Shown: positions 1 to 9,501, counted from the first letter of the stretch. The stretch: DNA of 64,000 nucleotides from Paenibacillus sp. JZ16 (GCF_015326965.1 NZ_CP017659.1:5708001-5772000), one strand, 5' to 3'. The notes: generated by a model not told the origin, from the letters alone. A program made the numbers and translations.

Positions 1-2
1 AG

Positions 3-1616
3 CAGTGGAAACGTGCGGGAATTTGGACATGCACCATACTGACGGTCATGACGGCTCCAGGCGCCGCGGTGACGGCGCAGGCTGCGGAAAGCAGCGCGGA
101 GCCACATCTGAGCAATGCAAAGAAAAAGGTTCAGGAGCCGTTCATGATCAAGATCGTGGATGCCGAGACGGGCCGGGGCATTCCTCTTGTTGAGCTGAAG
201 ACGACGAACAACATTCTGTATTACACGGACAGTGCCGGTATCGTGGCCTTCAACGAGCCCGGCCTAATGGATCAGTCGGTCTTCTTTCATTTGTCGAGCG
301 ACGGTTACGACTTCCCTGCCGACATGTTCGGCAATCGCGGGCAGGCCGTACAGATCACGCCCGGGGGCATGATTACGATCGAGATGAACCGGGTCAACAT
401 CGCGGAACGGCTGTATCGGGTTACGGGACAGGGTATATACCGCGACAGCGTACTGCTTGGTTTGAATGCGCCGATTCAGGAGCCGCTGATCAACGGTCTG
501 GTCATGGGACAGGATTCCGTGCAGACGATCGAGTACAACAATAAGCTGTACTGGTTCTGGGGCGATACCGACAGACCGGCTTATCCGCTGGGGAATTTCC
601 GCGTAACGGGAGCGACTTCGAGTATGCCGCAAAACGGCGGGTTGGATCCTGACGTCGGCGTAAATCTGAACTATTTTACGAAAGACGACGGCTTCGTCAA
701 AAGCTTGGTGCCGCCGCTGCCCGACGGCGCCGGTATAGCCTGGGTGTTCGGTTTGATGACCGCCGAGGACAGCACAGGACAGGAGCGTCTGCTCGCCGGC
801 TACAGCACGCATAATCCCGATCTCACCGCCTTCGGGATTCTTGTCTTTAACGACAATACGAAGGAGTTTGAGCAGGTCGTCCAGTTCCCTTCCAAAGACG
901 ATTGGCGCCATCCGGGAGGCCAAGCAACCTATTATGAAGAGAACGGGTCGGGTTACTGGCTCTTTACCGAACACCGGATGCCGAATTTGCGAGTTGCCGC
1001 CAGCTATGACGCCATCATCGACTATACTCAATACGAATCGTTTACGTGCTTGACGCCGGGAACGGCATACAACGGGGCTCAAACGTCGCTGGAACGAGAC
1101 GAGGACGGCAAGCTCGTATGGGGCTGGAAAAAGAACACGCCGCCGCTTACCCAAAGTCAAGAGAAGGAATTGATCCAACTAGGGCTGATCCAAGCGGATG
1201 ACCCGCATTATTATCAGTTGAAAGATGCCGATACCGGCGAAGCGGTGGAAATCGCCTCAAGCTCCGTCGAATGGAACGATTACCGGCAGCGTTACGTGAT
1301 GATCGGGCAGCAGCTGCAGGGCAAGACGTCGGTGCTCGGGGAAATCTGGTACGCGGAGGCTCCGGCCCCTCAAGGCCCTTGGACTACTGCCAAAAAGATC
1401 GTAACGCATGACAATTATACTTTTTACAACGTGGCCCAGCACAAAAACTTCAACAAGGAAAGCGGCCGAATTATCTATTTCGAAGGCACCTACACGAATA
1501 CGTTCACGGATCATATCCCGACACCGCGGTATAACTACAATCAAGTCATGTATAAACTCGATCTGGCGAATCCGGAGTTAGGGCTAGAGCCGGTTCAAGT
1601 AACGACCGGTATATAG
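3..1616 (+). CDS. secreted beta-propeller-like protein, 5' end outside window
   Basis: The frame is open from the first complete codon, so the gene starts upstream. The residues before the first in-window ATG (position 48) read as a signal peptide: a basic KR pair, a hydrophobic run, then a small-residue cleavage region ending AQA-A. The mature protein of roughly 500 residues is rich in Trp, Tyr, Gly and Asp with recurring beta-strand-like segments (YWFWGDTD, GYWLFTEHR, GEIWYAEAP). This suggests a five-bladed propeller of the kind found in GH43-like or DUF4185 proteins, but no catalytic set can be assigned. It ends before a hairpin terminator and faces the AraC regulator tail to tail. A role in polysaccharide binding or hydrolysis linked to the neighbouring sugar importer is inference. 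Confidence 0.6.
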   Translation, partial: QWKRAGIWTCTILTVMTAPGAAVTAQAAESSAEPHLSNAKKKVQEPFMIKIVDAETGRGIPLVELKTTNNILYYTDSAGIVAFNEPGLMDQSVFFHLSSDGYDFPADMFGNRGQAVQITPGGMITIEMNRVNIAERLYRVTGQGIYRDSVLLGLNAPIQEPLINGLVMGQDSVQTIEYNNKLYWFWGDTDRPAYPLGNFRVTGATSSMPQNGGLDPDVGVNLNYFTKDDGFVKSLVPPLPDGAGIAWVFGLMTAEDSTGQERLLAGYSTHNPDLTAFGILVFNDNTKEFEQVVQFPSKDDWRHPGGQATYYEENGSGYWLFTEHRMPNLRVAASYDAIIDYTQYESFTCLTPGTAYNGAQTSLERDEDGKLVWGWKKNTPPLTQSQEKELIQLGLIQADDPHYYQLKDADTGEAVEIASSSVEWNDYRQRYVMIGQQLQGKTSVLGEIWYAEAPAPQGPWTTAKKIVTHDNYTFYNVAQHKNFNKESGRIIYFEGTYTNTFTDHIPTPRYNYNQVMYKLDLANPELGLEPVQVTTGI

Positions 1617-1650
1617 CGTTAGAGCGCCAGACCGTTATTGATGAACGAAT

Positions 1651-1698
1651 AAGGACCTTTCCGTAAGCGCTGTGGGGCTTTACCGGAGAGGTCCTTTT
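1651..1698 (+). terminator. intrinsic terminator, possibly bidirectional
   Basis: A 13-bp stem (1651-1663 with 1684-1696, one G-U pair) is followed by a short T run. It lies between two convergent genes, so it may serve both. Confidence 0.7.
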
Positions 1699-1731
1699 CG
1701 ACTTGAGCTTGTTCCTGCAGAACAGGCATAC

Positions 1732-4023
1732 CTAGCTGCCGCTTCTCCATGATAAGCTGGGAGGAACGATATCTTTAACGGCGGAGTCCCCGTGGATTTC
1801 CCGATACTGCTTCGGAGTAAGATTCGTGAACTTCTTGAATGTGGCGAAAAAATGCCCTTTGGATATGAAGCCGCATTGATCTGCGATCTCCAGTACCGAG
1901 AGCTGGCTGGATATCAGTTTCTCCTTCACTCTCTCGATTCGTTCCTGAAGTATGTACTCGGACAATGACACGTTCATGATCTCTTTGAAAAGCTGCCGGA
2001 TATAGCTCACGGAGAAGGAAAAATTGTCGGCTACCTGCTCGATCGACAATTGCGCATCCTGCAAGTGGTTGTCCACGTACTCTTTGATCTCCAGGACGAT
2101 TTCTTCCTTGCGGCTTGAAGATTTCGGAACCTCGGTCTCGGACGCGAGCATTGTCACGATGCTCTCCAGCCATGCTTGATACTCGGACAGCGTGCTGTAC
2201 CGCTCGAGTAATTGATGAATGCTGCTGATTTCGTGCAGGACGCTGGATTTGTTGAAGTTCTTGAGCAGATCGTAGGTAAAGTAGGTCAGGTTAAGCTTGC
2301 AGTCGCGATAAGGAAGTTCATGGACGTGCTTCATCTGCTGACGCAGCAGAGCGAGCGCGCTCTCCGGGCGGCCGCGGCGGATCGACTTGATGATCTCGGC
2401 TGTCTCCAGCGCCTCAGACGCAGAAGGATACCCTGCCATAAACTCTTCATAATCGCTCTCCAGAAAAAATTGCTTCTCTCCGTTAAGAAATCGCAGCTTC
2501 GTCAATTCGTAGATATGATCATAGATGTTTCGGATATTGGCGCCGAAGTCATAGGCATTGCTGACTGCGGTGGTTGTATCAACGTTCAGGATACGTGCAA
2601 CCTGATTCTGCGTCTCCTCCAGAAGACGTTGTAGTTGAAGCCCGCCGGATGCATGGCCCCCAACGACCAGAATGATATGGTCGCCGCCCATATCCAAGCC
2701 TTCGGCCGCATAAGAACCTGCACCAATCACTTCTTCGCTAATATTGCGTATGGCGTACTTGATCAATTTCCGGGAAGGGAAATCGTAACGTTCGCAAAAG
2801 ACCGTATAGGCTTCGATCCGAAGGACGGCCAAAAACAGAGCTTCACAGGAGGCCAGTTTGGTCTTGGTCTGAATATATTCGTAGCACTTGGTACCCGGCG
2901 TACCGTGGAGCATCCACTGGGCGAGAAGCTCCGTTCGAACGAGCTCGGATTGGTTTCTCATGGATGCATGAAGCTGTTCCACATTGTTCAGAAGCATATC
3001 GATGCCGTCATTGATCCATTGGATATCCGGCCTGGCATCTGACGTGGCATTTGCGAATGCAACCTTTCCCTTCAGCTTTTCCGACAAGAAGGTGATGGAG
3101 CGCAAGGAACGGCGAGAACTCCAGAAGAACAACAAGGAGAGGAGTGCCAATAGAAGCAATGTATACGTTATCAATTTTTGCTGGAATAAGGAGATATGGC
3201 GTGTCAAAATATGATACTCGTTCGAGTAGTATACCGACCAATTTTCAGTAGTCAGCTTGGCTGTATTAACGAACCATCTCTGATGCGGGAGCCGAACTTG
3301 AAAATCGCTGTCCTGCTGCTCCCGGCTCGCTTGATATAGCTGTCCGCTCAGCGCGGGATTAGACACGCCCAATAGAAGTTGCCCGTGCTCGTCCAGAATC
3401 CGAATGTCTTGTTCCGAGGAGACCGTTTGGCCGAACAAAAGCTTCGACAGCAGCGGTTTGTCAACGAGCAGCACGAGATAGAAGTCGGACGGCTTCTTGG
3501 GGGTTGCAGGCAGAATAAGGGCCAGGGAGTCCGAGCCATCCAGCGAATGATTAAAGAAGCGCAAATATTGGGGGTGGAATGACTCCACACGCTTCAGCAT
3601 GCTCTGGTCGGCGAAGGATTCATTGCGGACAATTCCGACTTTGGAATCGACGACAAGATCGAGCTTCAAATTAATTAGATAGGATCGCTGGATGAGCGGT
3701 TCGGTGGACATGAAATTGGATTGGGCGACGAGTGCAGCATGGTTGATGAGCGGATCGTTGCTTGTATTGAAGAACCAGTTCTGAATATTCTGATCGGCGT
3801 ACATGCTGAGCCCGTTAGCTTTCAAATTGCCGAGAATCATTTCGGCCTTCGAAGCCAGGTTGTTGACTTCGTTCTGCGAACTGCTGCGAACCTCCAGCAT
3901 GGTGTATTTTGCGAATTCCGCAGACAGTAGATAGACGAAAGGAATAATGGAACAGATCAGAACGGTGGTCAGTAAAAGAAAGGTTCGAAAATAGGTCTTC
4001 TGTAAAATAGGTTTGATCCTCAT
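1732..4023 (-). CDS. membrane-anchored AraC-family regulator
   Basis: 763 residues. A transmembrane segment at about 13-35 and a second at about 284-303 bracket an extracellular sensor region. A cytoplasmic linker follows, and the last ~100 residues form an AraC/XylS double helix-turn-helix (IEQVADNFSFSVSYIRQLFKE and VLEIADQCGFISKGHFFATFKK). In this architecture ligand sensing and DNA binding lie on one chain, replacing a YesM/YesN pair. ATG 4023 is preceded by AAGGGGTG on the minus strand. The gene is divergent from the importer at 4323-7804 and is probably its activator. Inverted motifs in the shared region are candidate binding sites. Confidence 0.85.
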   Translation of the reverse strand: MRIKPILQKTYFRTFLLLTTVLICSIIPFVYLLSAEFAKYTMLEVRSSSQNEVNNLASKAEMILGNLKANGLSMYADQNIQNWFFNTSNDPLINHAALVAQSNFMSTEPLIQRSYLINLKLDLVVDSKVGIVRNESFADQSMLKRVESFHPQYLRFFNHSLDGSDSLALILPATPKKPSDFYLVLLVDKPLLSKLLFGQTVSSEQDIRILDEHGQLLLGVSNPALSGQLYQASREQQDSDFQVRLPHQRWFVNTAKLTTENWSVYYSNEYHILTRHISLFQQKLITYTLLLLALLSLLFFWSSRRSLRSITFLSEKLKGKVAFANATSDARPDIQWINDGIDMLLNNVEQLHASMRNQSELVRTELLAQWMLHGTPGTKCYEYIQTKTKLASCEALFLAVLRIEAYTVFCERYDFPSRKLIKYAIRNISEEVIGAGSYAAEGLDMGGDHIILVVGGHASGGLQLQRLLEETQNQVARILNVDTTTAVSNAYDFGANIRNIYDHIYELTKLRFLNGEKQFFLESDYEEFMAGYPSASEALETAEIIKSIRRGRPESALALLRQQMKHVHELPYRDCKLNLTYFTYDLLKNFNKSSVLHEISSIHQLLERYSTLSEYQAWLESIVTMLASETEVPKSSSRKEEIVLEIKEYVDNHLQDAQLSIEQVADNFSFSVSYIRQLFKEIMNVSLSEYILQERIERVKEKLISSQLSVLEIADQCGFISKGHFFATFKKFTNLTPKQYREIHGDSAVKDIVPPSLSWRSGS

Positions 4024-4137
4024 ATAATGCCAGCACCCCTTGCTGATGGATTGACGGTTTAAGGGTATAACGTAACTGTTCGATAGAAGAAACGAACCGG
4101 GACCTCCTTACTCAATCATATCCTGACCCTTGTGTGA

Positions 4138-4234
4138 AGTCCTCATTTTGACAAAGTAGAAATTAAGATGATACCGAAAGTCCGATTACCGCACAATCCT
4201 TAAGTTGAGTACCCTTTGTGACACAATGAGGACT
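4138..4234. promoter_or_regulatory. divergent regulatory region with inverted operator pair
   Basis: AGTCCTCATTTTGACAAAG (4138-4156) recurs as an imperfect reverse complement, CTTTGTGACACAATGAGGAC(T), at 4214-4234. The two copies lie about 76 bp apart between the divergent regulator and importer genes. The first copy contains a TTGACA (-35-like) hexamer. This arrangement suits an AraC-family regulator binding two sites. No good -10 element was identified. Confidence 0.5.
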
Positions 4235-4322
4235 ATTCCGAAATCCTCCTTCCATACATAATAAACACTGTCAGGATTTGGCCACATCGGACAGACCAGA
4301 TCGAATGGAGGGATACTATAAA

Positions 4323-5234
4323 TTGAGAATGTTTAGGGATCTTGTAAAGAATCGGAGCTTGTATTCGATGGCGATACCGGGAGTCATCTTTCTCGTTGTC
4401 TTCTCCTATATTCCTCTGTCCGGACATCTGCTAGCGTTCAAGGACTTTCAGATCAGCAAAGGTATATGGGGCAGTGATTGGGTGGGGCTGGATAACTTCC
4501 GCTTTTTTTTCTCCAATCGGGATTGGATTCAAGTTACGGTCAATACGGTTTATTTAAATGCGCTGTTCATTATTTTCGAGATGGTTTTTGCGCTTCTCAT
4601 TGCTCTCTTCTTGAATGAGATTCGCTTGAAATGGTTTAAACGTACGATACAATCCGTCGTCTTCCTTCCTTACTTCATTTCCTGGGTTGTCGTAGGGTAT
4701 ATGACATTCATTCTATTCAACAACACGGACGGTCTGATTAACCGCGTGCTGAGCATGAGCGGACTTCAAGCCGTCGATTGGTACCAGACCCCGTGGGTAT
4801 GGCCGATTATTCTAACCTTAACGCGAATCTGGAAGAGTGCCGGTTACTACTCGATTATTCTGATCGCTGCCATTACCGGGTTCTCCTCCGACTATTATGA
4901 GAGCGCTCGCCTGGACGGAGCCACGAGGCTGCAGCAGATGAAATACATTACGCTGCCTTTGCTGAAGCCGCAAATCATCATTCTCGTCCTCTTGGGAGTC
5001 GGACGTATCTTCTATGGTGATTTCGGTATGATCTACGGAATTATCGGGGACAACGGGATTCTATTTCCGACGACCGATGTCATCGATACATACTCCTATC
5101 GGGCGTTAAGGCAGCTGGGCAATTTTAGCATGTCATCGGCTATCGTGTTCTATCAGTCTATTATGGGGCTTATCGCCGTCGTTTCGTTTAATGCGCTGGT
5201 TCGGAAAATCGATAACGACTCCAGATTATTTTAG
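4323..5234 (+). CDS. carbohydrate ABC transporter permease, LplB family
   Basis: Inner-membrane subunit of a sugar or oligosaccharide importer, 303 residues with about six membrane segments. The cytoplasmic EAA coupling loop is visible (YYESARLDGATRLQQMKYITLP), and the N-terminal YIPLSGHLLAFKDF block is typical of LplB (COG4209). TTG 4323 is preferred over upstream TTG 4278 and downstream ATG 4329 because GGAGGG at 4307-4312 is 10 nt away. It is followed after 32 nt by the partner permease and then by the binding protein. No ATPase is encoded here; such importers usually share an MsmX-type ATPase encoded elsewhere. Confidence 0.9.
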   Translation: MRMFRDLVKNRSLYSMAIPGVIFLVVFSYIPLSGHLLAFKDFQISKGIWGSDWVGLDNFRFFFSNRDWIQVTVNTVYLNALFIIFEMVFALLIALFLNEIRLKWFKRTIQSVVFLPYFISWVVVGYMTFILFNNTDGLINRVLSMSGLQAVDWYQTPWVWPIILTLTRIWKSAGYYSIILIAAITGFSSDYYESARLDGATRLQQMKYITLPLLKPQIIILVLLGVGRIFYGDFGMIYGIIGDNGILFPTTDVIDTYSYRALRQLGNFSMSSAIVFYQSIMGLIAVVSFNALVRKIDNDSRLF

Positions 5235-5266
5235 TTTTGAGAAATCCAATGGGAGGTGAATTCCAT

Positions 5267-6178
5267 ATGAATCGTCCGGTTGCTCTGATCACGCCCCCAC
5301 GAGTTCGACGGACAAACGGGTTCTCCGATAAAATGGCGGTGTTCTTATTCGGACTGTTTTTGATTCTATTTGCACTGGTTTGTTTGTTTCCTTTTTGGCT
5401 GATGGTCATCAATTCGTTCTCCAGCACCCGAAGCTTGGCGGTGAACGGATACTCCGTATGGCCGGATGAATTTACGCTGGAGTCGTATCGCTTTCTCCTT
5501 CAGGGCAAGCAAATGTTTACCAGCTATGGCATCACCATTGCGGTAACAGCCATCGGAACCGTATTCGGCCTCGTTGTCACCGCGTTGTTTGCATACGTGC
5601 TGGCCCATCCGAAGAACCGATACGGCGGCTTCCTCTCGTTCATGACCTATGTGCCGATGGTCTTCGGCTCGGGGCTCGTCGGCTTCTATCTTCTCGTTGT
5701 TCAGTGGCTGCATCTGAAAGATACGCTATGGGCGCTTGTGCTCCCCTATGTCATGAATCCATTCTTTGCGTTTATCCTGGTCTCGTTCTATCGCTCGTTG
5801 CCTTATGAGCTGAACGAATCGGCTAATATGGACGGCGCCGGAGAGTGGACGATCTTCTTCAAAATTATCCGGCCGATCTCAACGCCGGTTATTGCGACGA
5901 TCAGCTTGTTCTATGCGCTGCAATATTGGAACGATTGGTGGCTGTCGCTTCTGTTTATCGACAACAGTGATATGTACCCGCTTCAGCTGCTTCTTCGGCA
6001 GCTCATGTCGCAGATGCAGCTCACGTCGCTTAATCACGGCAATGTGCTGACGCTGCCGCCGGCGGAAGGGGTCAAGTTGGCAACGGTATGCCTGACGATC
6101 GGCCCGATTATACTCGTCTATCCAATGGTCCAGAAATATTTCGTTAAAGGTCTGACCCTCGGCTCGGTGAAAGGTTAA
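5267..6178 (+). CDS. carbohydrate ABC transporter permease, YtcP family
   Basis: Second permease of the importer, 303 residues. It resembles YtcP/LplC (COG0395): an N-terminal membrane segment followed by FPFWLMVINSFSS, and an EAA loop around ELNESANMDGAGEWTIFFKI. ATG 5267 is chosen because GGGAGGTG at 5251-5258 is well spaced; the frame extends to TTG 5237 without a ribosome binding site. It should dimerise with the preceding permease. The C-terminal MVQKYFVKGLTLGSVKG ending is characteristic of the family. Confidence 0.9.
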   Translation: MNRPVALITPPRVRRTNGFSDKMAVFLFGLFLILFALVCLFPFWLMVINSFSSTRSLAVNGYSVWPDEFTLESYRFLLQGKQMFTSYGITIAVTAIGTVFGLVVTALFAYVLAHPKNRYGGFLSFMTYVPMVFGSGLVGFYLLVVQWLHLKDTLWALVLPYVMNPFFAFILVSFYRSLPYELNESANMDGAGEWTIFFKIIRPISTPVIATISLFYALQYWNDWWLSLLFIDNSDMYPLQLLLRQLMSQMQLTSLNHGNVLTLPPAEGVKLATVCLTIGPIILVYPMVQKYFVKGLTLGSVKG

Positions 6179-6265
6179 GATTGGGGCTCTACGCAAATGG
6201 CTGAGCGCGTTATAGACTGGCCAGCCGCTTATACATAAGTTGATAATTTGAAGGGAGTCATTTAC

Positions 6266-7804
6266 ATGGCCAAATCAAAACGCAAATTCTTGGTGACAGC
6301 GCTGCTCGGACTAGCCATCGCTTTGTCCGGGTGCTCCGGATCCGGCGGGGGCGCCTCCGCGCCGGGCGATGCCGGGGAAACCGGAGATCCGTCCTTTGAA
6401 CCGGTCACTTTGGAGGTTGTCATTCCGGGGGCAAAAGGAGCTAATTATGACGAGGTGCTGGCCGAAGTCAACAAGCGATTAAAAGCCGAAATCAATACGC
6501 AGGTTAAATTTACATTTGTCGACTTTGCCGATCTAAATCAGAAGACCAACGTCATGCTGGCTTCGGGAGAGAGCGTGGATTTGATGTTTGATGCCCCGTG
6601 GCTGCATTTGGACACGATGGCTTCCCAGGGCTATTACGAAGAATTAAGCGAACTGCTGGACGAATACGGCCCTAATGTGAAAAAGACGAGGCCGCAACAA
6701 ATGTGGGACGCGAACAAAATTAACGGTAATATCTACGGCGTTCCCTTAGGAAGCGCCTATACCCAACAGAGGTCGATCTTCATCCGAAAGGACCTGAGGG
6801 AGCAGTTAAACTTGCCGCCCGTAAAGACGTATGAAGATCTAAAAGCTTATCTCTACGCCGTTCGTGACAGTAACTCCGGCATCACGCCGCTCCTCGCGGG
6901 CGCAGACGACGTCACCTACAGCTGGGTCAACTGGCTGATCCGGGACGATACCAGCGTCAACATTCGTCCAACGAATTTTGCTGGCGCCAGCTTGATGCTG
7001 TATTACAAGGGCAACGATGGCAAGGTCTACAACTTCTTTGAAACCCAGGAACCAAAGATCTGGTCGGGCATCCAGGATGTCCGCAAGCTGTTCGTTGACA
7101 AAGTCATGTCGCAGGATGTCTTGACGAATAAAAGCGGTCCGGGGGACATGCAGCTCCAGAACAAAGTCGCGGCCACGCCCCAAATGGCCTTTGGCATTCC
7201 CAAGACGTACAACGATCAGTTGAAGCAGGTCGTGCCCGATGGAGAGCTGGAAGCCGTCCGTCTATTCGATCTGACCCCTGGAAAGAACCTATCCAATTAC
7301 AAAATGGATAATTTCATCTGTATTGTGAAGACGAGCAAACATAAAGACCGGGCGATGATGTTCCTCGATTGGGCCAACCGGCAGGAGAATTATGATTTGT
7401 TGGAGCACGGCATCGAAGGCGTGAACTGGAAAGCGGTCGGCGAGCATCAATACGATACACTGAACAACGATGGCGGCATTGTCTCGTTCCAGCTCATGTT
7501 GAATCCTGCGTTAGAGCGGGAGTGGGCCGGTATCGACGAAGAGACCCGAGAGTATAGTCAATTCATTACGCAAGCCGACAACTTCACGAAGGATATTATG
7601 ACCGGCTTCACTTTCGATCCGACGCCGGTGAAGAACGAAGTGGCCCAGTTCGCGACCATTCAGGCCAAATATTATAGCGGATTATTTAACGGCGCGCTTG
7701 ATCCGGACGAATACTTTGCCAGATTCAAAACGGAAGGCGAAGCGGTGCTGAAGAAAATCCAGAATGAGCTGCAGAATCAGGTCGACGCCTTCTTGGCAAA
7801 ATAG
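6266..7804 (+). CDS. extracellular solute-binding lipoprotein (LplA-like)
   Basis: 512-residue binding protein of the importer. The N-terminus has a lipoprotein signal (MAKSKRKF, hydrophobic core, LSGC lipobox), so it should be lipid-anchored outside the membrane. A Gly/Ser/Ala-rich linker leads into a large family 1 solute-binding fold with the length typical of LplA-type proteins (about 500 residues). AAGGGAG lies just upstream of ATG 6266. The gene ends at a strong double hairpin terminator and closes the operon. Substrate not determinable; complex or modified sugars are usual for this family. Confidence 0.9.
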   Translation: MAKSKRKFLVTALLGLAIALSGCSGSGGGASAPGDAGETGDPSFEPVTLEVVIPGAKGANYDEVLAEVNKRLKAEINTQVKFTFVDFADLNQKTNVMLASGESVDLMFDAPWLHLDTMASQGYYEELSELLDEYGPNVKKTRPQQMWDANKINGNIYGVPLGSAYTQQRSIFIRKDLREQLNLPPVKTYEDLKAYLYAVRDSNSGITPLLAGADDVTYSWVNWLIRDDTSVNIRPTNFAGASLMLYYKGNDGKVYNFFETQEPKIWSGIQDVRKLFVDKVMSQDVLTNKSGPGDMQLQNKVAATPQMAFGIPKTYNDQLKQVVPDGELEAVRLFDLTPGKNLSNYKMDNFICIVKTSKHKDRAMMFLDWANRQENYDLLEHGIEGVNWKAVGEHQYDTLNNDGGIVSFQLMLNPALEREWAGIDEETREYSQFITQADNFTKDIMTGFTFDPTPVKNEVAQFATIQAKYYSGLFNGALDPDEYFARFKTEGEAVLKKIQNELQNQVDAFLAK

Positions 7805-7826
7805 ACCTACCGTTCCGCAAAAAAAA

Positions 7827-7883
7827 TGACCGCTTCTGGTAGGAAGCGGTCAGCCTGTTGAAAAACTTCAACAGGCTTTTTTT
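7827..7883 (+). terminator. tandem-hairpin terminator
   Basis: Two adjacent hairpins. The first pairs TGACCGCTTC with GAAGCGGTCA across a short loop. The second is a perfect 11-bp stem (7852-7862 with 7867-7877, AAAC loop) running into seven Ts. It closes the importer operon. Confidence 0.85.
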
Positions 7884-7970
7884 AAATTATAAAATATATA
7901 AATTTCAGCGAAGCTGAATTCTGTAATCGCTAGAAAAACGACATTCAAAAAGTCTGTCTTCTGTGAAAGT

Positions 7971-7984
7971 ACGTCGATCGACGT
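7971..7984. repeat. 14-bp perfect palindrome
   Basis: ACGTCGATCGACGT is a perfect palindrome in the otherwise featureless stretch between the importer terminator and the azoreductase remnant. A smaller dyad (TTCAGC-GAA-GCTGAA) sits at 7903-7917. No gene is evident at 7884-8087. A protein-binding site is possible but unsupported. Confidence 0.3.
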
Positions 7985-8087
7985 TTATCTTATTATTTAG
8001 GGATCGATGCGAATTGATTTCCTGCAGATGAGGCCCCCTTAAAGAAAATCAGAACCAGCTTTTGAAGGCTGACTTTACTTTCCTAAA

Positions 8088-8300
8088 TTAGAATCGTTGG
8101 GCGACTTCCTTAGCATGTTCGATTGCTTTTTCTTTAATAGCCGGAGCTTGCTCCGATGATGCCGTTCCTTCAACCAAAATCGCCTCAGTCGATATCCCAT
8201 AGAACTGTAAAACCTTATTCAAATAACTGTATCCCATTTCAAGCGGGGCAAGAGGACCTTCCGAATAAATGGAACCGCTAGCTTGAATTTGCAAGACTAT
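8088..8300 (-). pseudogene. azoR: FMN-dependent NADH-azoreductase, C-terminal remnant
   Basis: About 70 codons matching the C-terminal end of AzoR-type azoreductases: the QASGSIYSEGP strand-loop, a helix ending in LQFYGI, and the terminal helix KEKAIEHAKEVAQRF. The intact enzyme is about 210 residues and reduces azo compounds and quinones with NADH. Here the reading frame runs into a stop codon just upstream (TAA at 8301-8303 on the minus strand), and no N-terminal flavodoxin-like half can be found. The remnant sits beside the promoter of the epimerase gene, perhaps left by a deletion. Confidence 0.7.
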
Positions 8301-8442
8301 TTAACGGTCGTCCAGGCCAATTGTTCGGCCATTTGCCGATGTTTCTTGGCAGAGGGATGCTGTACAATATTTCCTCGGTGTTGGATATGCCCGAATAATT
8401 AGCTTTGAGAAATACGATGCCATAAATTTGAAATTTGGTTAT

Positions 8443-8500
8443 TGACTAATCAATCACAACTTGCTATAGTGTGATCATAAGTTAGTGATTGATCAATCAC
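8443..8500 (+). promoter_or_regulatory. promoter with TetR-type operator
   Basis: A sigma-A promoter is visible: TTGACT at 8443-8448, a 16-nt spacer, TATAGT at 8465-8470. A perfect palindrome GTGATTGATCAATCAC at 8485-8500 follows where transcripts would begin. The spacer also carries a half site, AATCAATCAC. The palindrome core recurs at 9502-9515 in front of the multicopper oxidase. Size and symmetry suit a TetR-family repressor; no tetR gene is in the window. Confidence 0.65.
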
Positions 8501-8517
8501 AAATAAGAGGAGTGTTG

Positions 8518-9480
8518 ATGAACATGAAAAAAGCAATTGTAGTGGGTGCAACGGGTGGTACTGGTGCTGTTATTACGGCTGAGTTGGTAAAAAGGGGGTT
8601 GCCTGTGATTGCATTTGGACGGTCGCGGCAAAAGCTGGAGGAGCTTGCAAGAGAACTCGGCAATCCTTCACATCTTACATTAGCAATCGGGGATGCATAC
8701 CGGCCGGATGACATTGTAACTGCGGCAAAAGAAGCGGAGGTATTGTTCCATTGTGCGAACGTCCCATACCACGAAATGGAGAGTAAATTGATTCCGCTCG
8801 GCGAAGCCATCATGGAGGCTGCCAATCGATTAAGCTTGAAGGTTGTCGCAATAGACGGAATTTACCCTTATGGAAGAAGACAGATGGATCGGGTAACCGA
8901 GGAGCATCCCAAAAAACCTCATACAAAAAAGGGTAAAGTGCGCCTTGCTTTTGAGCAGATGATCTTTAGCAGCAGATGGAAGAATGTGTCTGCCATGATT
9001 GTTCGTTTGCCGGACTATTACGGACCGACTGCAAATCAAGCATCCTATCTTGGAGGGACACTCGAAGCGATCGCCGCAGGCAAAATGGCATTTTTCATCG
9101 GAAACATGAAGGTTCCTCGCGAATATGTGTACTTGCCTGATGCGGCAGTTATGATTGTAGAGCTTGCGAGACAGGATCAGGCATATGGTCAAAATTGGAA
9201 TATTCCCGGGGCGGATATTATTTCCGGTCATGAGATTGTCCGCATCGCCCAGCAAGCCTCCGGTATGAAGAAGCCTGTTATTGCTCTTGGCAAGGCTGGA
9301 TTGTCGCTGCTCGGTCTATTCGTCCCCGTCATGAAGGAGATTGTCGAAATGCTTTACTTAACGAAGGAGCCGCTGCGCCTAAGCGGGGATAAATATAAGC
9401 GTTTTATCGGCCCAATTCCGGCTACGAAGCCGGCGGATGGAATTGCCGCAACGATTCGCGAACTGCAGAAAAAACGATGA
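8518..9480 (+). CDS. NAD(P)-dependent epimerase/dehydratase-like SDR
   Basis: 320-residue extended or atypical short-chain dehydrogenase. The N-terminal nucleotide-binding loop GATGGTG follows a beta strand (KKAIVV). A conserved DGIYPYGR block and a C-terminal substrate domain follow, as in NmrA/NAD-epimerase proteins. ATG 8518 follows GAGGAG at 8507-8512; an upstream GTG at 8485 lies inside the operator and is rejected. Substrate unknown. The gene shares an operator motif with the downstream multicopper oxidase, so both probably respond to one signal. Confidence 0.8.
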   Translation: MNMKKAIVVGATGGTGAVITAELVKRGLPVIAFGRSRQKLEELARELGNPSHLTLAIGDAYRPDDIVTAAKEAEVLFHCANVPYHEMESKLIPLGEAIMEAANRLSLKVVAIDGIYPYGRRQMDRVTEEHPKKPHTKKGKVRLAFEQMIFSSRWKNVSAMIVRLPDYYGPTANQASYLGGTLEAIAAGKMAFFIGNMKVPREYVYLPDAAVMIVELARQDQAYGQNWNIPGADIISGHEIVRIAQQASGMKKPVIALGKAGLSLLGLFVPVMKEIVEMLYLTKEPLRLSGDKYKRFIGPIPATKPADGIAATIRELQKKR

Positions 9481-9501
9481 ACATTTTTATAAATAAGTAA
9501 T

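Noticed and set aside
264..1178. 304-codon open frame on the minus strand inside the secreted protein gene
   Set aside because: Antisense shadow: Arg/His-rich composition, no ribosome binding site, and the plus-strand frame has coherent secreted-protein features.
8301..8410. Minus-strand reading ending HRQMAEQLAWTTVK-stop, faintly like the end of ChaB-type proteins
   Set aside because: Too short and without a start; similarity is only a His-Ala-Trp-Lys pattern.
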